Assembly (NCBI GenBank): GCA_015179045.1
Contig: WHUZ01000105.1
Coordinates: forward strand, 62,001-126,000
Direction of reading: 5' to 3'
Source: Kalaharituber pfeilii
Lineage: Eukaryota > Ascomycota > Pezizomycetes > Pezizales > Pezizaceae
DNA: 64,000 nucleotides
The position numbers were made by a program, and so were the translations under genes. Of the stretch, positions 54,501 through 63,900 are shown in pieces. Every line of letters starts with the position of its first letter. The stretch's first letter is position 1. The notes beneath the pieces are model-generated. The model saw only the letters and a list, made by a program, of their open reading frames with translations, ran no database searches and was not told the DNA's origin.

Positions 54501-55560
54501 ATACCAGGATATAACTATTGATATTAAATAATAGTACTTTACTTATAGCTATATATTATAGTAGAATAGAAAAATTACTATAGTACTAATTTTTAATCTT
54601 ATTTAAAACTTCTATAGAATTTATTTATAAGTTATATAAAATCTTTACTATATTATAATAAAAATATTTTCTTAGTAGTTTTTTCTTTAACAAGCTTTAT
54701 ATATTTTTAAAACCCTTATTATAGCTTATTAGTTAGTAGAAAAGTAATAAAATTCAAAAAAGAAAAAAGTTATTTATTTTCTATAGTACTTTATATAGTA
54801 GCACCTAAGCTATATAAATAAACTTTTAGAATATTAATTCAAATACTATAATACTAGAGTATATTATCTTCTTGAAGCAAGTAGATATCTTAGAAATTGT
54901 AACGTCGGCGGCTGGGCTTGGACGGAGGTCTTGCCAAGGGGTACGGTCAGCTTGGGTATCGGCGGCGGTTCGGCGGCTATGGGTCGAGGACTACGGCGGC
55001 GGCGGCTCGGCGGCTAGGGGTCACGGACTATAGCAAGGGCAGCGGCAGAGGAGTAGGAGAAACCAGACGGGTCTATTGATCAACAAGACAACGGACAAGG
55101 AGAAGAAGAGCTATCTACAGAGGCAGGCTTGGGGCCCTTATATGCTTGGGAATTGACATAGAAAGGGAAGACAGGACTATAACGATATGAGAAAGAGAAT
55201 CCGAAATGCAAGAGCGGCAATAGTGATGCTAATATTGGAAGGCATATCAATGAGCTGTCAGAGGACTAATCAACCGGACTGGGACGGCTTGTCAAGCCTT
55301 TCCGAGTCAGCTATTAGTAAGGTCTCACCTTCCGGCTTGGCACATCGGCTTGGCTTGACTTGTCGGCTGCGGAAAAGGATGATATCGATGCGTGCGTAGG
55401 TGGGCTGTGACAGAAATAAAGAATAAACTTTTTTTTTATTTAAGGAAGTATATATAAAACTCTAATATAGGTATTAAGATTATAGACTCTTTTAAGTAGA
55501 CATTGTTAGTATAAGATATATGTTAGATATTTCATACTTCTCTTTATAATATTCCTACTC
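54501..55560. repeat. AT-rich, RIP-like island split by a solo LTR
   Basis: 54501-54897 and 55418-55555 are extremely A+T-rich with TA-dominated dinucleotides and almost no CG, as expected for DNA mutated by repeat-induced point mutation. The GC-rich LTR inside (54898-55412) is unaffected. Confidence 0.7.
54898..55412 (-). repeat. 515-bp solo LTR (LTR-C)
   Basis: On the minus strand TGTCACAGCCCACC ... GCCGCCGACGTTACA, with GAAAT at 54893-54897 and 55413-55417. No second copy in the window; no PBS or coding next to it, hence a solo LTR. Confidence 0.85.
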
Positions 55561-55600
55561 ATGTGCTGCCCTGTGAGCTATGGCGAGGGGCTATAGCGAG
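55556..55600 (-). repeat. Degenerate LINE tail remnant
   Basis: Minus strand CTCGCCATAGCTCACAGGGC, AGCACATGAGTAGG: the hairpin with several unpaired changes and no T tract. Confidence 0.5.
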
Positions 55601-56856
55601 GTTCTAGATACATAGAAGATGAATGGAAAGAAAATAACCTAACTACATGAGAGATAAATCACAGAGCTGTGTTCATCCTATCGAAAATGGAGTCCCTTCT
55701 CTACTGATTCGCCCATTCCATCACTACTATAAGGCTGTTCCCATGTGTCGGATACTAGTATACATCAATTGTGGTGAAACACAGCAAGCTTGGAACCTCA
55801 CGAGTAGGCATGGCCGATCAAAATTGATAGACCCGATATGAGCCAAAACTGGACAAAACTACATAAATGACTTACTGTACGTAACGCACGGTTTGGAATG
55901 CACGGTGTATTAAGAAGGGCTAGCTCGGTCATGGTCAGTAGTATACTTATCAAATAATGCAAAGGTGATCGGAATGATGCAGCTCTATCACATACTGCAG
56001 TTTGGCCTACAAGGTGTTTCATGATAGGACAAGAGCTCTGCTCCTCTAGCTAGGCAATCAAAGCGGGCAAAATGAATAAGGAAAGCTAGCACTCATAACA
56101 GCAGAAGAGATCGGATAAGTTAGTGTGTACCTCGTCGTCAGCCGTCAATTGTCAGTCAATTCCTTCGTTCAGATGCTCGCTAATTTGTTTGAGGTTGTAA
56201 TCTAGGTCCGCCAATGATATCATCATCATGTTGTAACATAGCCCCGCTAATTATTCCGGGATTTGTAACAATATACGTACCTATTCATTCGATCTTGTGT
56301 GGATTCCCATGTAATCGGACCGAAATGCGCCTTGAGAGCCCCTCCTGCACTCACAGGCCAGGGAAAATGAAGTTATTCCTAATGGGAGATCGAGAGCCTC
56401 TGTGGCAATTGCAAGGAACCCTTGATCCTCCAGCACTTCTTGGCATCAAAGCTTTACGTGTAAGGGAGGATAACGTATTAAGCAACCCTTGCTTCGATCG
56501 CCGGCCGTGTACGACTCGCATAATCTAGTCTAACAGGGATGCAATGCACCGCCGCCCCCAAGTGCTACACGATTGTAGGCTGTAAAAAGATTAATTTGCA
56601 ATTGAATCTGCTGCTGCTATGTTAGTGGTGCGAGTCTCCCAACTACGAGCCGGAATCGATGTGCTGGCAATTCAGTACTAGCAGGAAATCGTGAATGCAT
56701 AGATGTGCTCCAGCTCAAGTTTCGTACACACCAGTGCCTTTGTAGACAGCCACATGCACAATTGCGTATCCAATCGTACTGTATGATAATTATATTCTAA
56801 GCGGCAGGCAGGGAAGACAGCTGCATGCACATTGCGTATCCAATGGTAAATCATAT
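55601..56856. other. Gene-free stretch
   Basis: No gene supported. Confidence 0.3.
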
Positions 56857-56865
56857 TCGCTTCCC

Positions 56866-56930
56866 GCCCATAGCCCCCAGGGCGGCACGCGAGTAATGAA
56901 ATAAAAAAAAAAAAAAAAAAAAAAAAAAAA
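56866..56930 (+). mobile_element. 65-bp tail-only LINE insertion
   Basis: TCGCTTCCC is duplicated at 56857-56865 and 56931-56939. The insert starts inside the hairpin (GCCCATAGCCC-CCA-GGGC, ACGCGAG), then TAATGAAAT and about 28 A. Confidence 0.85.
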
Positions 56931-56939
56931 TCGCTTCCC

Positions 56940-57730
56940 CGCATTTTGACCAAACAACCACCAAGTGCAACTTAATGGCTGCTGCGGCTTTAAAATTAAA
57001 AGGCTCATTGTTATCTAAACTTGGTATGAAGGATTCCAAATAATCCAGTATGCTTACCCACAAATTTGCTACTCCTGTATACAGTCTCATTAGTGTGGTT
57101 AATTTGATTCAGGTATCAAACGACAAATTTGATACATTGTGAGGTCACTGTATTGCTGCATGGCTGCAACACGTTAGCCACAGTCCATCATGTGTAAACA
57201 GCGTTGGACTGGTTGCGTAACCACCCTGCGGGAGGTGTCTCCCGTGCAATAAGTTATTATTCGAGAGGATGCCTATTCTGCATACAGGTAACTATAGTTA
57301 CATGACAATAATCCTGCTGTACACCACTCGGTTTCTGTGAGGTAGCACAAAGAGTACCTTGGCGCTGCGAAAGCTCTGATATCTAGCTGTGAGGTTATCA
57401 TTAATTTACAGTTGTTGTGATGGTTGTACGTAATAGTGTTTCGTTAAAGCTATCATATTACATCCATCCAGCTGTAATATGCATGTCCTGGAATCGTCAA
57501 GCGGGAGTTAGACCCAGATTGCGGATTTTGGAGGAATTACTGAGCATCTACGCTACTACTATAGTTGGAGGTTTTATAATGCCTAACGCAGAGATGTGCA
57601 GGTGAACATGTGAAAAGGTTTAACATGGTAGTCAGAACGCAGAATTATTAATACCATTCAAAATTTTATTTTATAAGAATTATAGTTTTGACTTGCCACA
57701 TTCACTGTTCCGTACCTTTGAGCTTGGATC
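56940..57730. other. Gene-free stretch upstream of the oxidase
   Basis: No gene supported. Confidence 0.3.
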
Positions 57731-57738
57731 TATATAAG
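57731..57738 (+). promoter_or_regulatory. TATA box of the FAD oxidase gene
   Basis: TATATAAG lies 88-95 bp upstream of the ATG at 57826, a normal position for a fungal core promoter. Confidence 0.55.
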
Positions 57739-57825
57739 CACTGTCTTCACCACGACCATCAACGACGGTTTAGCATAACTGCAACAGATTCAGTTCCTCT
57801 GTAGCACTCAACATACAACTTCCCA

Positions 57826-60427
57826 ATGGACGAGGATAGCACTCATAACAAAATCATTAAAGAGATCCTCGAATATGAGAATCTTGATACAGAGTTTCCG
57901 GGGCTCCGTGAGGTTGTAAAGCTTCTTACACCAGCGCTCTCCGAGCGCCCAACGCCTACCGATGGCTTGCTGGATCGAAACTACAAGGGATGGGTTGAGA
58001 AGGTTATCCGTAATGCTATTAAGCTGGTAGAGTATACTCCAGAATTCAAGAATGCACGTGCACAGCTGGATGAAGCAACCAGAGAGAAATTGGATCAGTT
58101 TTTGAATGGTAAATCGATTGCCGAAGTACTTCATGCCACGAAAGCGGAGGACGAATATTATCGGGATGCTGCTACTCCAATCGGGGCGCCAGCGCTAGAG
58201 CATTTCAAAAAGCTGTCCGAAAGGCTTGAATTAGTCCAGTTGGACGACACGCAACTTCAGGTATGTAACAATTGCATGTACAATCATGTTCTGTTGACTG
58301 ATATTTGAATCCAACAGGCAGCCACCAACGTCGAATTCCACAATTGGGGTCTCACAGTTAAAAATACACCGGCAAAAACGTTTGTGGTCAAGACCGTCGA
58401 CGAAGTCATCAAGATCGTCACAGATGCGAAGGAAAATAAGCAGCGTGTACGTGCTGCTGGATACCGCCATACGTGGGGGGATATGTTCTCGCAAGATAAT
58501 GAAGTGTTGATCTCCATGCTGGATATCGAGACAGTGACAAAGTTGCCGGATTTTGCATCCATCGAAAAGGATCCAGATTACTCGGGGAATGAGTTCAAAA
58601 AGATCGAGATGAAAGAGGATTTGGGTAACCCATCCTTAGCATTCCTCACCGTTGGCGCAGCAGTGACGAATGAGGATTTCCGGCGGTGGGCACTCACGGC
58701 AGGGAAGGGCAATTCAGAGTGGACACTACCGATCAATGTTATCATGGTTGAGTATGCATCTATGGTGAACCGTTCCTAAAAAAGCAAAAAACAGGCTGAT
58801 GAAACAATATAGAATAACGTTTGGTGGATCCAACGCACCCATCTGCCATGGCGCTGGCCTTCGGAGTCATACCTTGAGTGACTTGGTCACAGAAATACAA
58901 TACGTCAATGCTAAAGGAGAGCACAAATCTACTAATTTCATGGACCCTGAGCTTTTGAAAGCAGCGGCTGGATGCTTTGGACTCTTAGGTACGTTGCTCG
59001 TGGGAGGTAGACTCCACTTGGGTTAGGGTTACCTTTCCTAACAATTTCACAGGCATTGTCACATTCATCACCTTCAAAGTCGATCGCATGACGTACGCCC
59101 TCCTTGATCCCAAGAGGATTGATCTGCTGCTCGCAATTCCGCCACCTCAATCCTATATAGACGATCGCAAGCTCCCAACGGACTTGCAGAATCGGCTTGA
59201 CAAAAAATATTCAAAAGATGCAATACAAGGTGCAACCAAAGCATTCATCGATGCGGCAGAAAAAAATTATTATGCTGAGGTAATTGAAATAGCCTGTCCA
59301 AAGGATTTTATTTTTGTGCTAAAATGAATTCTTTAGTGGTTCTGGTTCCCTTATCAAGATGATGCGTTTGTCAACTGTTGGTACGGCCACTTGAACCCAT
59401 GTGGGAACGCATGACTTAGTGATAAATTTAATTAGGGATAATACACTTGACCCCAAGGACGCGATCAATTATCCCGGCCGCTTAGAAACATTTCTACAGT
59501 GGTTATTCAATTGGGGTGGCGGTGTATTGAACGATACGTGGTTTTTCAGAAAATTTCCGCCAAAGTGGCAAGCAACTATTATAGGTAAATATGAAAACTG
59601 TGGTATCGAAAAGGTGGGACTACTGGTAACATCATTCTAGGGACCCTTGCCATGGCGACAATGCCCAGGAATAAAGTAAAGACACAACTTATCAACGCGC
59701 TGCACTTCCGGCGTGGGGTTCGTTTCTCATCCTCTTAACCATAGCATCCAGCATTTTACAACTCACTAATGTACGCATACACTGTCCAGGTCCAAAACAT
59801 GCGTGTTGGAGATTTTGAGCTCAACATCCCCATCCCGGCAAAGGAGAAATCGAATGTCCCGTCGAAGTCGAAAAGCCATAACTGGGAACTTGTGCAGCAA
59901 GCATGGTGGGATGCGATCATTGCGATGTACGATGACATGAAGCACTGTTCTGCCCGGATTGCATTAGAAATGCGTGTGACTGGAGATTCTGCCATAATTA
60001 TGGCACCACAATATGGTAATACCTTGGGGACCGCTTCGATAGAAGTCATTACAAGTATGCCAGCAGTGGAAGACCCGGGGAAGATTTGGCCGAACTTTAA
60101 GCAGAGACTGGCGAATACCTGGCTAGAATACAGGGATGCAGATGGGGAATTGCTAAATTCGAGACCGCACTTGGCTAAAGAATGGTATTTCATAGAAAAT
60201 AACTACACCATGACCATTATCCTTTACTAACTTTGCGAATATGCAGGTTGGGTACGAAGGCACATGGGCAGGATTGGGTGGATTATCTTCGGCAAAATTC
60301 TTACGAGGGACGTATCCCGGAGTTCAGAGCTGCTCTAGAGAAGATTTGGGATAGGGAAGGCGTTCCAGATGACCTGCAGAAGATGTTCTCCAATCCGCTG
60401 TTTGATAAACTTATCTTTGCTAAATAG
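57826..60427 (+). CDS. FAD-linked sugar-lactone oxidase-like protein (PCMH/ALO type)
   Basis: Nine exons: 57826-58260, 58318-58751, 58813-58988, 59053-59279, 59337-59380, 59436-59584, 59641-59717, 59790-60184, 60247-60427. All are GT-AG and in phase, giving 2118 nt, 705 aa. Residues 1-145 form a helical N-terminal extension. The PCMH FAD-binding domain follows (FHNWGLTVKNTPAKTFVVKT, RVRAAGYRHTWGDMF, then FGGSNAPICHGAGLRSHTLSDLV). The C-terminus matches the D-arabinono-lactone oxidase layout (WFWFPYQDDAFVNCW, MRVTGDSAIIMAPQYGN, AHGQDWVDYLRQNSY). Family members oxidise aldonolactones or related sugars to a C=C product and pass electrons to O2. The substrate is unknown, and at 705 aa it is longer than classical ALO (about 500-550 aa). 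No signal peptide, so likely intracellular. Confidence 0.85.
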
Positions 60428-60731
60428 GTGGGAACTAAGGTTTACAAAGTCCATTAAGTGACACATAGTAAGGGGAATAGGGACAGAACTAGGTAGTTTA
60501 CATGCTTGTTGCTTGATCTTTCATTAATGATATATATATAAAAAAAAAAAAAAAAAAAATCAATGGATCTAACGGAAGACCACTGCTATGGATAACTACT
60601 TCTAAGCGGTTTCTATTTCTATCGCAAGTGGGCTCCTCTATTATTCCCGTGCGGATAAGTAAATTTATTTCACTTTATAGCTTGTACGCACCGCGCCATT
60701 CTGCGCATCGTGATATTATGATGGGGTCATT
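60428..60731. other. 3' flank of the oxidase gene with an A tract
   Basis: Near 60518-60559 TTAATGATATATATATA is followed by about 20 A, similar to the end of a LINE tail. Without a flanking duplication it could instead be chance sequence. Confidence 0.35.
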
Positions 60732-60743
60732 GATACACTATCT

Positions 60744-60798
60744 GCCCTGCCTTGGCGAGGAGCTGCGCGCGGGGTCACGTGACACAAAAAAAAAAAAA
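60744..60798 (+). mobile_element. 55-bp tail-only insertion, family 2
   Basis: GATACACTATCT is duplicated at 60732-60743 and 60799-60810. Insert: GCCCTGCCTTGGCGAGGAGC, TGCGCGCGGGGTCACGTGAC and A12. Confidence 0.88.
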
Positions 60799-60872
60799 GA
60801 TACACTATCTCTTGTGTACTGGGACCTCTGAAGCGACTCGCTAGGAAAAGGCAGTAGATCAAGCACGATGTT

Positions 60873-60977
60873 GTGCCCTGCCATGGCGAACAGCTACATG
60901 CGGGGTCACGTGAAACAAAAAAAAAAAAAAAGGCGAACAGCTGCACGGGGGTCACGTGATGAAAAAAAAAAAAAAAG
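60873..60977 (+). mobile_element. Family-2 tail insertion containing a second one
   Basis: GCACGATGTT (60863-60872) and GCACAATGTT (60978-60987) flank it, with one mismatch. The tail CCCTGCCATGGCGAACAGCT ... GCACGGGGGTCACGTGATG and A15 is interrupted at 60896-60931. Confidence 0.8.
60896..60931 (+). mobile_element. 36-bp tail-only insertion nested in a family-2 tail
   Basis: GGCGAACAGCT is duplicated at 60885-60895 and 60932-60942. Insert: ACATGCGGGGTCACGTGAAAC plus A15. Alternative: slippage or recombination between two tails, since the duplication is itself part of the tail consensus. Confidence 0.7.
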
Positions 60978-60987
60978 GCACAATGTT

Positions 60988-61343
60988 CTGGTCAGTCACG
61001 AGCTTTCCCACTTTGTGAACAGACTAGTCCGCCTCTGAACAGAGCCATCCTCAGTGATCTGTTCGAACCATATCATGCATATGTTAGGGGCCAGCCATTT
61101 CTCCCACACAAAAGTGGACGGCCCGGGCCGTCCATGCTAGGACTAATGGCTTGGGCCAGTAGTCCAGATCACATGAGTGGCCTGGGCCATCCATAATTGC
61201 GATGGCTGCCCGGGCTAGTGTTACAAATTCCGACAGAAATACCTTGCATTCTTGAGTGAAAAGTTTGCACTTATCACCGCTTGTAACGGCGGGTCGTGGT
61301 CTGGGCTCGTGGTCTACAGAGTGCAGGCAGGCGGCGGTTCAGC
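60988..61343. other. Gene-free stretch
   Basis: Contains imperfect repeats of CCCGGGCCGTCCAT / GGCCTGGGCCATCCAT (about 61121-61220). No gene supported. Confidence 0.35.
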
Positions 61344-61921
61344 TTTTTTTTTAATTTTTTTTCACATCACGTAACCCCGCTTGCAGCACCAAGCCATGGC
61401 AGGGTCCCTGGGCAAGCCCTCAAAGCCCGGAGACAGGCTTAACAAACAAAGAAATTTCTATCTACTTCTAAAACCTGATTCCAGAAACTTTCGGACGGTC
61501 CTTCCGGTTTCTGCATCAGGGAGGCTCCCCTATATATCTCCTTCTCTCCCCCCTCCCTCTTCTCCAGGCCTTCGCAACCCGCAAATTTTCTCTCGGGTCG
61601 GCAAATGATGCGGTGCACTAAAACCTGATCCCAGAAAAGAACCTTTCTAACTCATCCCACTTCTCCCCATTCTCTACTGTCCTTTTCCAGTTCTTCTCCA
61701 TATCCTCTCATTCTCCAAAGCCTTCTGGGTGAAGCCTCTACTGACTGCACTGGAAGACTAGGTGCTCCCCCATGATCCGGGAGCGGGATGTGCCAGAGAG
61801 TCAAGGCATGGAGAAAGGAAAAGAAGGAAGTGAGGGGGTATGGGGGAGGGAAGGCCATGTTATGGAACAGAGTGGCAGTGTCCAACTTCACAGCCATGCT
61901 CCTGGAAAGAGGGAGGTGCAA
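61344..61921 (-). pseudogene. 3' end of a family-2 LINE
   Basis: The T tract at 61344-61362 is followed (minus) by the family-2 tail, a 3' UTR shared with 11686-12036, and upstream an open frame. That frame contains SRSMAVKLDTATLFHNMAFP, LTLWHIPLPDHGGAPSLPVQ and SPRRLWRMRGYGEELEKD; in another frame it ends EKWDELERFFSGIRF-stop just before TCAGGTTTTAG. I take it as the C-terminal coding end of the family-2 element; no RT is present. Confidence 0.55.
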
Positions 61922-61925
61922 GGCA

Positions 61926-63757
61926 TTTTTTTATTTTTTTTTATTTCATTACTCGCGTGCCGCCTTGTAGGCTATGGCGAGGGTTTAGATACATGCAAGA
62001 CAGTAACTGAATAGTAACTCGCAGATAAAACCATAAAATGAGAATGAACGTATAATAAATCCTCCGTCTACTCCGCCGCCCAGTCCATCACCTCCGCCAA
62101 CGTTATCTCCCCCCCCTCCTCGTCTCTTGACAGCTCCCTTAATCCCTCCTCTCCTCTCGGTAGTCTCTTCCTCCACGCTTCACACCCCTCTCATGATGTG
62201 CTCAAAATTTTCATAGTCTCTTCCGCACCACCTGCATTCGGGAGAGGTCTCCTTCCCTATCTGGTATCTCCACTGCCGTAGTCCCTTGTTTCCCAGAATT
62301 CCCGCCAGCGTGGATACCCTTCTCCTGCTCCCCAAATACTCCAGTGGTCTATACGACAAGTTTAATCTCTTCCTCTCCTCGGCTCTCCACTCTTTGACCT
62401 GTTGTCTAATCCCTGCTCCGTCACCGTCTCATCCTGATATTGCATTGCAGTAGCATCTTTCGCCGCCATGTCTGCCCTAGTGTTACCTCTGACTCCTTTT
62501 TGCGATTTCACCCACATCACCGCTACGTCATGGTCCCCCCGGGCAATCCTCTCCTCCCACCGCCTCCTCACGAAGTCAGCAGGCCCCTCTGGTGTCAAGT
62601 CTCCTCTCGCTATCCTCTGTAATTTCGCTATGGTGACTCTGGAATCCGTGATCACCAGCAACTCCCCCTCTCCCTCCAAGGCTTCCCCCACCGCTATCAA
62701 TTCCGCGTCGTTCACCGTGCATTGCCTCCCCAGGCAGACAGAAGTATCTTTGCTCCCCTGGTGTACTCCGGCTCCTGTCTTGTCTACTCTCCTGCTCCCG
62801 TCTGTATATATACTCACCCACCCTTCCCCTTCCTCTCTGCCGATGATGTCTTCCCACTCCTCTCCACTAAGGTCTTTGGGATGAAACTGATGTACATAAA
62901 TTGGTAGGGGGTCGCGGTGCTCGAGCGAACCTCTTAGGTATATAGTCTCCGGTTGCGGGTCCCTCATCGGTTCCTCCTCAAACCTCAATGATCTTGCTTC
63001 CACCCTCTTCGCCTCTCCGTCCACGAAAGTCTCAACCGACTCCAGATTCGCCAGCCCCTCCACCACATCCCTCCTCGTCCCCCATGGGGCACCGACTATC
63101 TCCCTAGCCACTCCGTACAGCCACTTCTCAAGTTGTCTGATCTTATGGTCCGAAGAGGAGGCTTTAGCGTAACCCGCCCATGCCCAACTTCCCCAGATCG
63201 CTATGTTCCTAGCAATGCTTGTATACAACTGCCGTCTTCTAGCGGGTGGTATCTTGTATAGCCGTGATGCTACCCGCCACGCCGCCTTCCCCAGTTGCAG
63301 CCTCCTGTTGAAGTGGTCATTGAACTTTAGCTCCCAGTCTATATACAGCCCTACCAACCTGTAACTTCGTCCCTTTGTCCCTATCACAATGGTCTCAGAC
63401 TTTCGCGGGTCCAGCTCAAACCCCTCCTCTTGTGCCTCCTCCGTCATCTTTCTGCGATGTTCCGCTATGTCTCTCTTCAGCATCCTCAACGACCTATTGG
63501 ACAAAACACTGTGAAAGTCGTCCACATAGGATCTGGAGAACTCGCGACTGTCTGCTTTTTCGGCCACCGGTGCAATCGCTACAAGGAAAAGTACCGGGGA
63601 TAGAGGGGAGCCCTGAGGAGTGCCGTCGGTCATTCTGCTCTCCCCCCTAACCTTCCTATCCCATGATACTTTACATTCTGTTGGCTGTAGGAACCCCTCT
63701 ACGAATGCCGCTATATTCGGGTCAACTGACTCTATTCTTTTCACCACCCTCTCGGTT
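61926..63757 (-). mobile_element. LINE-E: 5'-truncated LINE with RT, RNase H and tail
   Basis: Minus orientation. T tracts at 61926-61943, the hairpin CTCGCC...GCGAG with GCCT-ACA-AGGC, TAATGAAAT, then zinc-knuckle coding (frameshifted, about 62050-62360) and the long ORF at 63747-62362. The 5' end is cut inside RT at about 63757. No matching flanking duplication was found. Confidence 0.85.
62362..63747 (-). pseudogene. LINE-E ORF2: reverse transcriptase (partial) and RNase H
   Basis: 461 codons open. RT motif B GTPQGSPLSPVLFL (about 40-53), motif C RSYVDDFHSVL (about 74-83), then KSETIVIGTKG, thumb WELKFNDHFNRRLQLGKAAW and LEKWLYGVAREIVGAP. RNase H has its four acidic positions: YTDGSRRVDKTGAG, NDAELIAVGEAL, VITDSRVTIAKL, and GNTRADMAAKDA. 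RT motifs 0-A and the endonuclease are missing through truncation. The downstream zinc-knuckle part (RPLEYLGSRRRVSTLAGILGN...CRWCG) lies in shifted frames, so the copy is dead. RT with RNase H and a knuckle is the Tad-clade layout. Confidence 0.9.
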
Positions 63758-63789
63758 GAAGAGGATAGGAGTGGCAGAATCGGAGAAGT

Positions 63790-63900
63790 GCAGCTGCAGG
63801 GAGGTCTAGACGGGGGAGCACCTAGCCTTCTAGTGCAGTCAGCAGAGGTTTCGTCCAGGAGGCTTTAGAGAATGCGGCGACATGGAGAAGAACTCCAGAG
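63790..63900 (+). repeat. Inverted copy of family-2 LINE coding end
   Basis: GGGGGAGCACCTAGCCTTCT..GTGCAGTCAGCAGAGG and onward is the reverse complement of about 61690-61772, encoding GGAPSLLVQSAEVSSRRL before a stop. The similarity fades toward 63900; the window ends at 64000. Confidence 0.7.
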
